Source: JBCBWG01 sp038523925
GTDB lineage: Bacteria > Pseudomonadota > Alphaproteobacteria > Rhizobiales > Hyphomicrobiaceae
Direction: 5' to 3'
DNA length: 64,000 nt
Assembly (NCBI GenBank): GCA_038523925.1
Contig: JBCBIY010000003.1
Coordinates: 124,001 to 188,000 of the forward strand
The notes under the pieces were generated by a model. The model did not search any database. It was not told the DNA's origin and saw only the letters and a program-made list of their open reading frames with translations. Below are positions 1 to 9,220 of this stretch, piece after piece; the first letter of the stretch is position 1; each line of letters starts with the position of its first letter. A program made the position numbers and the translations under genes.

Positions 1-474
1 GCCGCCCCGGTCCCCTCAAGAGCGAGTCCCGATTAATCACAGGGCTTGGATCGCGGCAAGGCTGACGGCGTGAACAACTGTGCTGTCGAACGCTGTTGGA
101 AACGTGGGAACGAAACCGGCTCTAACATCAGTTTTGAAACCAAGATCGCCCACTGAACCAACTGAGATTCAACGACGAATTCGTACACGAATCTCATAAA
201 GCGCGTGCCAATCGCCTTGTGGGTGATCTGAGAGACGAGGCGGTTGATATCTGGCTCGGATGGCCTGTGTGTGGACCCATGAATTCAACGGAACAAGGTT
301 GGGTGCGCAGCCGACTCTGTGAGCGAATCCAACGCGTTGATACACAGGTTCATGCGGACGCTCAGCGCGGCAATTGTTGCGCATTTGTGACAGCCAGTGC
401 CGCACCGCACAAATCCACAGCAGCCCGCAGCACCGGTTCATGAGTACTTCGTCTAGCGACAGTCGGATGACTGC
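1..474. other. Stretch without a convincing gene; holds an interrupted dyad
   Basis: No reading frame here has a composition or motif I would accept as protein; short frames on both strands are rich in Cys, Arg and Trp and look like noise. The one structured element is a 32-bp interrupted dyad at 164-195: outer arms GAGATTC and GAATCTC, a central palindrome ACGAATTCGT at 175-184, and four unpaired bases on each side between them, all centred on the same point. The region lies downstream of the helicase gene and may carry control sequence for a gene left of the window. Confidence 0.5.
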
Positions 475-3213
475 TTAAGAGATGGCTTCCGCGATCAAAT
501 CTTCGGCAGCGTCACGCAGGAATGAATCCGCAGATGCCCCAATAACGGGCTCCTTGCCGATCTCGAGCAGGATCGGCACCGACAGCGGCGAGATCTTCTC
601 CAGCCGCTGATGCCTGATGCGGCCGCTGATCCGCTCGAGGAACCCCGCGAGGCGGGCGACGTCGAGGAGACCGCTAGCAGCATCCTGCCAGGTGGCCTCG
701 AGCAGGATGTGCTTCGGGTCGTGCTTGCGCAGCACGTCGTAGATCAAATCGGACGACACGGTCATTTGCCGCCCGGTCTTTTCCTGACCCGGATGCCGCC
801 GCTCAACGAGACCTGCAATCGTCGCGCAATAGCGGAACGTCCGCTTCATCAGAAACGATTCGGCGAGCCACGCTTCGAGGTCATCGCCAAGCATGTCTTG
901 GGCAAACAGATCCTCAAGCGAGGTCCGGCCGCTGTCGATCAAGTTGGCGATATCGTTCGCGCACCAGATCGACAGGCCGTAGTCATTAGCGACAAACCCG
1001 AGGGGGCGGGCCCGCGCGCGCTCAAGACGCCGCGTCAGCAACATGCCAAGCGTCTGATGCGCGAGGCGGCCTTCAAAGGGGTAGGCCACCAGATAGTACC
1101 GGTCACCCCGCGGGAAGGTCTCGACGAGCACTTCGTCGGGCGTCGGCATGACGGAGCGGTCCGTCTGCAAGCCAAGCCATTCAGCGACCGGCAGCGGCAG
1201 GTTGGACCAGCTCTGGCGGTCGGCGAGCATGTCGCGCACGCGATCGGCGAGGTGTGTCGACAGCGGAAATTTTCCGCCCGGATACGACGGGATCTGCGGC
1301 GTCTTCGCCTGCGCGCGCGACACGAAGATATCGGTGCCCTGCTGGCCCTCAAGGCGCAGGATCTCGCCAGAGAACAGGAAGGTGTCGCCGATCTTCAGTT
1401 CACCGGCGAACCACTCATCAAGTTCACCGAGAACACGCCCGCCAGTGAGTGCCCGCTGCGCGCCGGGTTTCGGCGGGCCCTTCGAGCGGACCAGCCGGAC
1501 CTTGAGCGTCGGCGATTGCACGATCGTCCCGATGTTGAGGCGATGCTGTTGGGCAAGACGCGGATTGGCAAGCCGCATGCGCCCGTCGTGGTCGCGGCGC
1601 AACCGCGCGAAACGTTCATACGACCTCAGCGCGTATCCGCCGGTCGCCACGAAGTCGACGATGCGCTCAAAGTCGAACTCCGAAAGGCCTGCGTAGGGCG
1701 CAGCGCTGCGGACTTCCTGGTAAAGCGCGTCCATCTCAAACGGCGCGCTGCAGGCAACGCTCATGACGTGCTGGGCAAGCACATCAAGCGATCCCGTGCG
1801 GTTCAAAATCGCGTCCTGATCGCCGACTTCTGCTGCATCAAGCGCTGCGCGGCACTCGAGCACCTCGAACCGGTTTGACGGGACAAGGATCGCCTTTGAC
1901 GGCTCGTCGAGCCGGTGGTTCGCGCGGCCAATGCGCTGGATCAGGCGGCTCGCCCCCTTCGGTGCGCCAATGTTGATGACGAGATCGACGTCGCCCCAGT
2001 CAATCCCGAGATCGAGTGTCGAGGTGGCCACGACCGCCTTCAGCTTGCCGGCCGCCATCGCAGCTTCGACCTTGCGGCGCTGACCTGCATCGAGCGACCC
2101 GTGGTGTAGCGCGATCGGCAGCGCGTCATCGTTGCGCCGCCAGAGTTCCTGGAACACGCCTTCGGCCTGGCTCCGCGTATTGACGAACACGAGCGAAAGG
2201 TTGTGAGCGCGGATCGTCTCGTAGACCCGTTGCATCGCATAGCGCGCAGTATGGCCCGACCACGGCAGCGGATCGTCGCCTTCAAGGATCGTGAGATCAG
2301 GCTTCACGCCGCCGCCGCGCAACTCCACCAGATCGCCAAGCGCCATGCGGTCTTCAGGCTGCGTTTGCGGGACGATGAACGCGCGCAGCTCGCTTGGCCG
2401 CGCGACGGTCGCCGACAGGCCTGTGATGACCACTTCGGGCGCCAAGCTGCGCAGCCGCGCGAGATCGAGCGCAAGAAGATCGCCGCGCTTCGAGGCGACC
2501 AGTGAGTGCAGTTCGTCGAGCACGATGTGCTTGAGATCAGCGAAGAGGAACGGGGCGTCCTGGTGGCTGAGCAGGAGCGCGATCTGTTCGGGCGTCGTCA
2601 GCAGAATGTCCGGCGGGCGCTTTCTTTGGCGCTGGCGTTTGGCGACGGAGGTATCGCCCGACCGCGTCTCGATGGTGATGTCGAGGGCCATCTCCTCGAC
2701 CGGCGTCGTCAGGTTGCGCGCAATGTCGACGGCGAGCGCTTTGAGCGGCGAGACGTAGATCGTGTGCAGGCCGGCGCCCTTCGGCTCGGGCCGCTCGTCC
2801 CCCATCAAATCGACGATGCTCGGCAAGAACCCTGAAAGCGTCTTACCGGCCCCGGTCGGCGCGATCAGCAGACTAGAACGCCCCGCCTGCGCTTCGGCGA
2901 GCAGCGCCATCTGGTGCGGACGCGGCGCCCAACCGCGGGCGTCGAACCAGTCCGTAATCGTTTGCGGGAGCGTCGGGATGCTGAGATCCGGGTTGACCAG
3001 CAGTCCCGCGCCGAATGGCCCGGGCTTCTGGCCACCTTTCCGCGCGGGTGGACGCGGCCTCGCGCGCTTCGCCGGTGTGTTTGCTGTTCCAGCGGTCGGC
3101 TTGGCCGACGTCACAGCAGCCGGCTTTGCAGCAACCGATTTCGCAGCCGCCTTCCGCGCCGGCGTCTTCCGCCGCCGCGGCTTCGCAATCTTCGGCTTTG
3201 CGGTCTCGTCCAT
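475..3213 (-). CDS. Lhr-type DEXH-box helicase (ligase-associated DNA repair family)
   Basis: Superfamily 2 ATP-dependent helicase of 912 aa. Residues 1-65 form a Lys/Ala/Pro-rich, basic, probably disordered tail. The Walker A motif APTGAGKT lies at about 118-125, a DELH box (VLDELHSL) near 230, then helicase motifs SAT (GLSATVARP), HHGSLD, and an RIGRANHR motif VI. The C-terminal part (SPLSVPILLEIGKEPV) matches the ligase-associated DEXH helicases that in many bacteria sit with an ATP-dependent ligase, an MBL-fold exonuclease and the phosphoesterase PdeM. Here pdeM is about 58 kb away and no ligase or exonuclease is visible. The ATG at 3213 is divergent from the DUF1330 gene. Role in DNA repair is inferred from the family. 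Confidence 0.9.
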   Translation of the reverse strand: MDETAKPKIAKPRRRKTPARKAAAKSVAAKPAAVTSAKPTAGTANTPAKRARPRPPARKGGQKPGPFGAGLLVNPDLSIPTLPQTITDWFDARGWAPRPHQMALLAEAQAGRSSLLIAPTGAGKTLSGFLPSIVDLMGDERPEPKGAGLHTIYVSPLKALAVDIARNLTTPVEEMALDITIETRSGDTSVAKRQRQRKRPPDILLTTPEQIALLLSHQDAPFLFADLKHIVLDELHSLVASKRGDLLALDLARLRSLAPEVVITGLSATVARPSELRAFIVPQTQPEDRMALGDLVELRGGGVKPDLTILEGDDPLPWSGHTARYAMQRVYETIRAHNLSLVFVNTRSQAEGVFQELWRRNDDALPIALHHGSLDAGQRRKVEAAMAAGKLKAVVATSTLDLGIDWGDVDLVINIGAPKGASRLIQRIGRANHRLDEPSKAILVPSNRFEVLECRAALDAAEVGDQDAILNRTGSLDVLAQHVMSVACSAPFEMDALYQEVRSAAPYAGLSEFDFERIVDFVATGGYALRSYERFARLRRDHDGRMRLANPRLAQQHRLNIGTIVQSPTLKVRLVRSKGPPKPGAQRALTGGRVLGELDEWFAGELKIGDTFLFSGEILRLEGQQGTDIFVSRAQAKTPQIPSYPGGKFPLSTHLADRVRDMLADRQSWSNLPLPVAEWLGLQTDRSVMPTPDEVLVETFPRGDRYYLVAYPFEGRLAHQTLGMLLTRRLERARARPLGFVANDYGLSIWCANDIANLIDSGRTSLEDLFAQDMLGDDLEAWLAESFLMKRTFRYCATIAGLVERRHPGQEKTGRQMTVSSDLIYDVLRKHDPKHILLEATWQDAASGLLDVARLAGFLERISGRIRHQRLEKISPLSVPILLEIGKEPVIGASADSFLRDAAEDLIAEAIS

Positions 3214-3300
3214 GGGCTGCGAAGGTCAATCCGGTTGCGGGCACCCCATGCCCGTCAGCGTCAGGTTGCAACGCATAGGGATATGGCGAGGAGCGGAACG

Positions 3301-3588
3301 ATGGCCAAGGGTTACTGGATCGTGCGGATCAACATTACGGATGCCGACGCCTATAAGGCCTACACGTCAGCCAATGGTGCGGTCTTTGAGCAGTTCGGCG
3401 CCCGCTTCGTCGTGCGCGGGGGCGACGCTGAAACGCGGAGCGGACCCGAGCATCAGCGCCACGTCGTCCTTGAGTTCGACAGCTACGCCCAGGCCAAAGC
3501 CTGCCACGACAGCGACGCATATCAGGAGATCGCCAAGGTGCGCGATACAGGCGCAGACGTCGACATGGTGATTGTCGAGGGCGTTTAG
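3301..3588 (+). CDS. DUF1330 domain protein
   Basis: A 95-aa protein that is one complete DUF1330 domain, a ferredoxin-like dimeric alpha/beta-barrel fold. The pattern is typical: MAKGYWIVRINITD at the start, then Y-x-x-Y, an RGGDAE motif, the conserved VVLEFDSYAQAKACHDS segment and a YQEIAKVR helix. The biochemical role of the family is not settled. The start at 3301 has GAGGAG about eight bases upstream; an in-frame ATG at 3283 would add six residues and has a poorer site. It is divergent from the helicase gene and converges on the flippase gene, which it overlaps by four bases at the stop (3585-3588). Confidence 0.85.
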   Translation: MAKGYWIVRINITDADAYKAYTSANGAVFEQFGARFVVRGGDAETRSGPEHQRHVVLEFDSYAQAKACHDSDAYQEIAKVRDTGADVDMVIVEGV

Positions 3589-5000
3589 GCGTCGCCTGCC
3601 GCTCGCGCGCGGGCCCCAAAGTTGGACCAGATCGCGACCGAGAGGCCGAGCTTGCGGTGAGTCAGGCGCCAATTGAGCAGCCCGACCAGTGCCACCCCGG
3701 TTGCGGTCGCAATTGCGGCCCCGACCATGCCGAATCGCGGCACCAGGATAATGCCCAGCGCAATGTTGGTCGCCGCCGCAATGGCAAGCACGGCCGCGCA
3801 CGTGCGCTGATGTCCGGTCATGTTGAGCAGAAACTCTGACGGGCCCATCGCCGCGCGGATCAGGAAGCCGACAGCGAGAATGATCATGGCCGGCAGCCCC
3901 GCCTCGAAGCCCGGGCCGAACAACGACAGCAGGAACGGCCCAAGGGCGAGGATCGTTGCGGCGCCTAGAAGCGACGGCCAGAACGTGAGCTGAACCGCGT
4001 CGCGAACCGTGCGGGCCAGCGCATTGCGATCACCGGTGGCGTTGTGGGCTGAAAAGCGGCTCGCCGAAGCGCTTCCGACCGCGTAGTGCACAAAGAGTAC
4101 CAGCGCCATCGTCTTGGCCGCCGCGAAATAGATGCCGACGTCGGCCGGCGACAGGAACGCCGATACGATCATGACATCGGCAGTCTGCAACAGGATTTCG
4201 CAACCGGCGATGACGAACAGCGGCCAGGCCGTGGCGACCCAGGTCCGCAGATCCGCGGCGCGGGTTGGCGGTTTCGGGCGCTGGTGCCGCAGCCGCTCGA
4301 TCAGCAGAAACTGAATGAGCGCTGCGATCCACGTCGCACCGATCGCTGCCAGCACCGCTGTCTCCGCCGTCGCCGGCAACCCAAGCGCCGGCGCTGCGAG
4401 CACGGCGAGCAGGATCAACAACGGCCGCAGGATATATGGCGGCATCAGGCCGGCGATCATCCAGCGATGCGCCCGGCCGATGCCATCGTGAAGGTCAGAG
4501 AGCGTGACCAGCGGCACGCACAGAAACGCAAGCAATAGGGGCGCTGCGTAAGGCGCGGCAACGACACCCGGATACGCGATGAGGCAAGCGGCTGCGATCG
4601 CGGCAACGGCGGTACTGATCGCAAGTGCGCCGCCCCGGCCATAGAACATCAGCCCGCGCGCCAGCGCCCCCTCGCCGCGTTCATCGTAATGTGGAAGGAG
4701 CCGCATCATGGCGACGCTCAGGCCGGCGTTCGACAAACCGCCGAGCACAAGTACGACCGTCCAGACGAGCACATAGACGCCGAAATCCGACGCCCCCATC
4801 CAGCGCGCCATGACGACCTGCGTGACGTACAGCAGCGCAGCACTCGTGACGCGAATGAACAAAGCGACGAACGCGCCGCGGAGCATGTCCGCCCGCTCGC
4901 CGTCGCCAATCAGCAGGTCTGCTGCAAGCGTCCGCAACCGCATCGTCAGGCCGATGGCGCGCGGCGCAGGACTGTCGGCGTCATGTGCGATCAAAGTCAT
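3585..5000 (-). CDS. Polysaccharide/lipid-linked sugar flippase, MATE/MOP superfamily
   Basis: Integral membrane protein of about 471 aa with 12-14 hydrophobic helices, of the oligosaccharide flippase (Wzx/MurJ-like) branch of the MOP superfamily. The first transmembrane region carries the hallmark LLYVTQVVMARWMGASDFGVYVLVWT; later helices include GCEILLQTADVMIVSAFLSPADVGIYFAAAKTMALVLF, where the paired Asp and following helix are typical. It probably flips a lipid-linked glycan or exports a polysaccharide; the substrate cannot be read from sequence. The start is uncertain: ATG at 5000 or ATG at 4943, neither with a strong ribosome site. A small unknown gene ends 36 bases upstream on the same strand. 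Confidence 0.8.
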   Translation of the reverse strand: MTLIAHDADSPAPRAIGLTMRLRTLAADLLIGDGERADMLRGAFVALFIRVTSAALLYVTQVVMARWMGASDFGVYVLVWTVVLVLGGLSNAGLSVAMMRLLPHYDERGEGALARGLMFYGRGGALAISTAVAAIAAACLIAYPGVVAAPYAAPLLLAFLCVPLVTLSDLHDGIGRAHRWMIAGLMPPYILRPLLILLAVLAAPALGLPATAETAVLAAIGATWIAALIQFLLIERLRHQRPKPPTRAADLRTWVATAWPLFVIAGCEILLQTADVMIVSAFLSPADVGIYFAAAKTMALVLFVHYAVGSASASRFSAHNATGDRNALARTVRDAVQLTFWPSLLGAATILALGPFLLSLFGPGFEAGLPAMIILAVGFLIRAAMGPSEFLLNMTGHQRTCAAVLAIAAATNIALGIILVPRFGMVGAAIATATGVALVGLLNWRLTHRKLGLSVAIWSNFGARARAAGDA

Positions 5001-5035
5001 CCTGAAGGGGCAAGCATCGACGTCGCGCCTGAGCG

Positions 5036-5293
5036 TTAGCAGAGCGGAGCTTGCTGTCGCGGCCTCGGGCGTTCCTGGCCGCCGTGTGACCGGCACTGAG
5101 CCCGCCAACGCACGCGCTCGGCCACGCCCTGCCACGCCCATGACCGACCAGCATCACCACGTTGGCCATGAAAGGTTGAGAAGAAATCAGCGACGTCGGC
5201 CGCCCACAGCCCATGTTGGCCTTCGAGTAGCGAGGCCATACCATCGACTTCGTCGGGCGTCGGAGTTGCGTCGTCGTTTGGGTGCCAGGACAT
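5036..5293 (-). CDS. Small conserved-looking protein of unknown function
   Basis: An 85-aa frame that reads like real protein for its first 60 residues: MSWHPNDDATPTPDEVD followed by an acidic, helical stretch with AADVADFFSTFH and then GDAGRSWAWQGVAERVRWR. The last 20 residues are Arg/Gln-rich and may be unstructured. I do not recognise a named family. No transmembrane segment or signal peptide is evident. It precedes the flippase gene on the same strand with a gap of about 36 bases and may share its transcript. The ATG at 5293 has only a weak purine-rich sequence upstream. It might be a chance frame, but the residue composition argues against that. Confidence 0.5.
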   Translation of the reverse strand: MSWHPNDDATPTPDEVDGMASLLEGQHGLWAADVADFFSTFHGQRGDAGRSWAWQGVAERVRWRAQCRSHGGQERPRPRQQAPLC

Positions 5294-5459
5294 TCTTGTT
5301 TCAGGACTTTTCCAGCCGTTTTGCGGGGGCGAAGCAAGATAAGCGCCAGCGCTTTGCCGCATCCGCGTTGCCGGCCGCCGCATAGCCGCCGACATTGGGG
5401 CAGTGTTAATGGTTGCAGAGGCGGGGCCGGCATCCGGGCCCGCAGATCAGGAGAACGAG

Positions 5460-5762
5460 ATGTCGGGCACGCGGACACCGCTCATGCGAGCGCGGCGATC
5501 GATTAAGCCCGTCGCCGCGCTTATGGCACTGACGTTTGGAACACTGCTGACGGCTGTTAGCGGCGCAATCGCCGATGATCTGACGGCCGTCCCGAAGGAT
5601 CGCGGAGGCGCGGCTGAACGCGAAGCAGCACCGCCGTCGCCGGAGCCCCGCATTCGCGATCGTGATGCTGGCGATGCTTTCGCAGACCCGCCGCCAGCCG
5701 ACGACGATAGTTACACCACCTGCCCGGTCTACGATCGCGACCAGCTCGAGTTGATCGTCTAG
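5460..5762 (+). CDS. Small exported protein of unknown function
   Basis: A 100-aa protein. The ATG at 5460 follows AGGAG with a good spacing. Residues 1-38 look like a signal peptide: a basic stretch (RARRSIK), a hydrophobic core (ALMALTFGTLLTAVSG) and a likely cleavage near AIADD. The mature part is short, acidic and Pro/Arg-rich, with one Cys near the end (SYTTCPVYDRDQLELIV), so it is probably periplasmic and largely disordered. I do not recognise the family. It converges on the D,D-carboxypeptidase gene, 18 bases away. Confidence 0.6.
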   Translation: MSGTRTPLMRARRSIKPVAALMALTFGTLLTAVSGAIADDLTAVPKDRGGAAEREAAPPSPEPRIRDRDAGDAFADPPPADDDSYTTCPVYDRDQLELIV

Positions 5763-5780
5763 GCGGAAGGCGCAGCGCCG

Positions 5781-6770
5781 TCAGTTCTGCGAGCCGGCTT
5801 CGGCAGAGCGACGCGGTGCGGCCTTGGCTTTAACAGGACGCGTGCGCCGGCGCCTGCAATCCCACGATTTGATCTCGCCGCGAATGCTCGGCGCGGTCTC
5901 ACTCACGCGCGAGACCGGCAACGCTTCGATGCCCGGCGACCGCAGGAACTGCTTCCAGGCAAACCGCTTAAACCCATGATCGAGCAACTGGGTCGTCCGC
6001 GCTGTCCGGTCTGCCGAGCTCGTCTCACCAAGCACGACAGCGATCAGGCGGCGCCCGTCGCGCTCGGCCGTCGCGACGATGTTGAAGCCCGAGTCGCAGA
6101 TAAAGCCAGTCTTGAAGCCCGTCGCGCCGGGATACGTCCGAAGCACGCGGTTCTGTGACGACAACCGGACGCGGCCTACGCGAACCGTCGGCGTCGCCCA
6201 GTAATGCGCGTGCTCTGGAAATTCGCGAACAACCGCTCGCGTCAGCTTTGCAAGATCCCGCGCCGTCGAGACTTGTCCCGGCGATGGCAGCCCGTTGGGA
6301 TTCTCAAAGGTGGTCGATGCCATGCCGAGCGCGCGCGCCGTCTTATTCATGTCGGCCACGAAATTCTCGACGCTACCGGAGACCGCTTCCGCCAGCATCA
6401 CCGACACATCGTTCGCCGACTTGATGATGACGGTCCGAAGCGCGAGTTCGAGCCGCATCTCGGCGCCGACCGGCAGGCCAATCTTGCTCGCGGGCATCTT
6501 GTTTGCGCGCTCGCTCACCGGGATCTTCTGCTCGAGGTTCAGCCGGCCGTCCTTGATCGCTTTGAACGTCAGGTACGCCGTCATGATCTTGGTGAGCGAG
6601 GCCGGATACCAACGCTGGTCTGCATCTTCAGCGTAGAGCACGGTCCCAGTGGCGTCATCGACCAGGATGGTGGGGCCGGCCGTGGCTGGCGCGACCATCG
6701 CCATCCCGATACACGCGCCGAGTATCGTGCCCAGCAGACGCCTCTGCCAATGTGCACCCCGTAAAAGCAT
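5781..6770 (-). CDS. D-alanyl-D-alanine carboxypeptidase, PBP5/6-like (peptidase S11)
   Basis: Periplasmic low-molecular-weight penicillin-binding protein of 329 aa that trims the terminal D-Ala of peptidoglycan pentapeptides. A signal peptide (MLLRGAHWQRRLLGTILGACIGMAMVAPATA, read with its cleavage after ATA) precedes the enzyme. The three active-site motifs are present: SxxK as PASLTKIMTAY near 58, SxN as KSANDVSVMLAE near 119, and KTG as GFKTGFICDSG near 220. The protein ends soon after the catalytic domain in a basic tail (RRRRTRPVKAKAAPRRS) and lacks the full C-terminal beta domain and amphipathic anchor of E. coli PBP5, so membrane attachment may rest on the basic tail. Confidence 0.92.
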   Translation of the reverse strand: MLLRGAHWQRRLLGTILGACIGMAMVAPATAGPTILVDDATGTVLYAEDADQRWYPASLTKIMTAYLTFKAIKDGRLNLEQKIPVSERANKMPASKIGLPVGAEMRLELALRTVIIKSANDVSVMLAEAVSGSVENFVADMNKTARALGMASTTFENPNGLPSPGQVSTARDLAKLTRAVVREFPEHAHYWATPTVRVGRVRLSSQNRVLRTYPGATGFKTGFICDSGFNIVATAERDGRRLIAVVLGETSSADRTARTTQLLDHGFKRFAWKQFLRSPGIEALPVSRVSETAPSIRGEIKSWDCRRRRTRPVKAKAAPRRSAEAGSQN

Positions 6771-6821
6771 ATCGGCTGCCCCTCATCGTTCGCAGTTGAG
6801 ACGAACGCCCGCCGCCGCGAT

Positions 6822-6908
6822 TGGTGCCCCAGGCCCGACTCGAACGGGCACTCCCGTGAAGGAAACGGATTTTGAATCCGTCGCGTCTACCGATTCCGCC
6901 ACTGGGGC
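6822..6908 (-). tRNA. tRNA-Leu (anticodon CAA)
   Basis: An 87-nt class II tRNA including an encoded CCA. The acceptor stem pairs GCCCCAG with CTGGGGC; the anticodon arm is ACGGA-TTCAAAA-TCCGT, giving anticodon CAA; a long variable arm follows and the T arm carries GTTCGAGTC. It reads UUG codons. A -35/-10 pair lies just upstream. Confidence 0.97.
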
Positions 6909-6924
6909 ACAGCGCGTGCGCCGT

Positions 6925-6954
6925 GTTCTAGGGGCGATCGTGAGAGCGGGTCAA
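6925..6954 (-). promoter_or_regulatory. Putative housekeeping promoter of tRNA-Leu(CAA)
   Basis: On the minus strand TTGACC (6949-6954) and TAGAAC (6925-6930) are 18 bases apart, with the tRNA starting 17 bases after the -10 element. The match to the sigma-70 consensus is good at -35 and fair at -10. Confidence 0.55.
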
Positions 6955-7122
6955 TGCGTGAGCGGTTCCGTGCCCAGAGCCACGATCGCGCGGTCGGCGC
7001 CATCGCCAAGCCACGGGCACGCTGCGGCCCTATGACTTATGGGGCCGCAACCAGCAACCAGACCGCGAACGCTCATCGTCGCCCGCGCGTCCAAAATTCT
7101 TCTGGTAGCGGCCCGGCTGCGC

Positions 7123-9078
7123 TTAAGCGCCGGCAAGGCGGACGATGTCGGCCATGATGTCGTTAAGCTGGAAGTCTTTGGGTGTGTAGACGGCGGCGAC
7201 GCCGATCCCTGCAAGCTTTTCAGCATCATCGGGCGGGATGATGCCGCCGACCACGACGGGAATGTCGGTCGCGCCGGCTTCGCCAAGGCCCTGCATCACG
7301 TCCTGGACAAGCGCAAGGTGCGAGCCCGACAGGATCGACAGTCCGACCACGTCCACGTTCTCATCGATCGCCGAGCGCACGATCTGCCCTGGCGTCAGCC
7401 GAATGCCTTCATAGAGCACATCCATGCCGCAGTCGCGCGCACGCACGGCGATTTGCTCAGCGCCATTCGAATGACCGTCGAGCCCGGGTTTGCCGACAAG
7501 GAACTTGATCCGGCGGCCGGTCCGCGTCGCGTGATCGCTCACTTTTGCCTGCAGTGTCTCAAGGCCGTCAGCGTCGGCGGCCTGGGCCCGGCCGACGCCG
7601 GTTGGCGCGCGATATTCGCCAAAGATGCCGCGCAGTAGGTCACCCCACTCGCCGGTGGTAACGCCCGCCTTCGCGCACGCAATTGAGGCTTCCATGATGT
7701 TGGCGGCGCTGCGTGCAGCCGCCTCCAGCTCGCCGAGCGCTGCCTTGACCGCGTCGCCATTGCGCCCATCGCGCCAAGCGTTCAGCCGCGCGATCTGTTC
7801 GGCCTCGACGCCCGCGTCAACCGTCTGGATTGCGTCATCACCGGACGCCAGCGGCGATGGCTCGCTTTCCTGATACGCGTTGACGCCGACGACGACCTGA
7901 TCGCCAGTCTCAATCCCGCGCAGACGTTCGGTGTTTGAGGCAACTAGCTCGGTTTTCATGTGATCGATGGCGGCCACAGCGCCGCCCATCCGCTCGATCG
8001 CATCAAGTTCGGCGCGCGCCTCGTCCTTCAGTGCCGCAACCTTCGCCTCGATCTCGTGCGAACCGTCAAAGATATCGCCGTACGCGAGCAGATCCGTTTC
8101 AAGCGCCAGCACCTGCTGCATGCGCAGCGACCACTGCTGATCCCAAGGGCGCGGCAGGCCAAGCGCTTCGTTCCACGCCGGCAACTGGACCGCTCGCGCC
8201 CGCGCGCGCTTCGACAGCGTGACCGCAAGCATCTCAAGCAGGATGCGATAGACGTTGTTTTCGGGCTGCTGCTCGGTGAGCCCAAGCGAGTTCACCTGAA
8301 CGCCGTAGCGAAAGCGGCGGAGCTTCGGATCGCTGACGCCATACCGCTCCTCCGTGATCTCGTCCCATAGATCAACGAACGCGCGCATCTTGCACATCTC
8401 GGTGATGAACTTGAGCCCGGCGTTGACGAAGAACGACACCCGCCCAACGACCTTCGGGAAGTCTTCATCTGTCACCGCACCCGACGCCTTCACCGTATCG
8501 AGAACGGCAATGGCGGTCGCGAGCGCAAATGCAAGCTCCTGCACCGGCGTCGCGCCGGCTTCCTGCAGATGATACGAGCAGACGTTGGTCGGATTCCACT
8601 TCGGCGCGTCTGCATACGAGAACACGATCGTATCGCGGATCAGCCGCAGTGACGGTTCCGGCGGGAAGACATAGGTCCCGCGCGAGAGATACTCTTTAAT
8701 GATGTCGTTTTGGATCGTGCCGGTGAGCTGATCCCGCGGCACTCCGGTCTCATCGGCAAGCGCGACGTAGAGCGAGAGCAGCCAGGCCGCCGACGCATTG
8801 ATCGTCATCGACGTATTCATATCCGCCAGCGGAATGCCGTCGAGCAGCGTCCGCATGTCGCCAAGATGGCTGACTGGCACACCGACTTTCCCGACCTCGC
8901 CGCGGCTCAGCGGATGGTCGCTGTCATACCCCGTCTGCGTCGGCAGATCGAACGCGATGGAGAGCCCGGTTTGCCCCTTCGCGAGGTTCGCACGGTAAAG
9001 TTTGTTGGAGGTCGCAGCCGTTGAATGGCCGGCATACGTTCTGAAAATCCACGGGCGGTCGCGGTTTGGAGCGGTCAT
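7123..9078 (-). CDS. ecm: Ethylmalonyl-CoA mutase
   Basis: Adenosylcobalamin-dependent mutase of about 651 aa that converts (2R)-ethylmalonyl-CoA to (2S)-methylsuccinyl-CoA in the ethylmalonyl-CoA pathway of acetyl-CoA assimilation. The N-terminal half is a methylmalonyl-CoA-mutase-type barrel (RPWIFRTYAGHSTAATSN, GLSIAFDLPTQTGYDSD, NTSMTINASAAWLL). The C-terminal half is the B12-binding domain with the base-off motif PGLDGHSNGAEQ, GLSILSGSH and VVVGGIIPPDD. A mutase fused to its B12 domain at this length matches Ecm/MeaA rather than true methylmalonyl-CoA mutase. The ATG at 9078 is preferred to an in-frame TTG at 9087. The pathway partner ccr lies less than 1 kb away. Confidence 0.93.
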   Translation of the reverse strand: MTAPNRDRPWIFRTYAGHSTAATSNKLYRANLAKGQTGLSIAFDLPTQTGYDSDHPLSRGEVGKVGVPVSHLGDMRTLLDGIPLADMNTSMTINASAAWLLSLYVALADETGVPRDQLTGTIQNDIIKEYLSRGTYVFPPEPSLRLIRDTIVFSYADAPKWNPTNVCSYHLQEAGATPVQELAFALATAIAVLDTVKASGAVTDEDFPKVVGRVSFFVNAGLKFITEMCKMRAFVDLWDEITEERYGVSDPKLRRFRYGVQVNSLGLTEQQPENNVYRILLEMLAVTLSKRARARAVQLPAWNEALGLPRPWDQQWSLRMQQVLALETDLLAYGDIFDGSHEIEAKVAALKDEARAELDAIERMGGAVAAIDHMKTELVASNTERLRGIETGDQVVVGVNAYQESEPSPLASGDDAIQTVDAGVEAEQIARLNAWRDGRNGDAVKAALGELEAAARSAANIMEASIACAKAGVTTGEWGDLLRGIFGEYRAPTGVGRAQAADADGLETLQAKVSDHATRTGRRIKFLVGKPGLDGHSNGAEQIAVRARDCGMDVLYEGIRLTPGQIVRSAIDENVDVVGLSILSGSHLALVQDVMQGLGEAGATDIPVVVGGIIPPDDAEKLAGIGVAAVYTPKDFQLNDIMADIVRLAGA

Positions 9079-9220
9079 GGCGGACAAAGCCTTCGCAGGT
9101 GCAGCATGCCCCTGACCCTAGCTCACGTTCGCGGGGCCGCAAATCCCGCTTGGCAAAGACAATCGGGTCGTCAAACGAGATGAGTGGGATCGCCAGGCGC
9201 TGCTGATGCCGGCCGCGGAC

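Noticed and set aside
169..441. Possible 90-aa gene near the window start
   Set aside because: Cys/Trp/Arg-rich noise, no ribosome site, and an overlapping frame on the other strand is equally unconvincing.
610..1878. Long plus-strand frame opposite the helicase gene
   Set aside because: It is antisense to clear helicase motifs, has Arg/Ala/His-rich composition and no domain; it is a GC-driven shadow.
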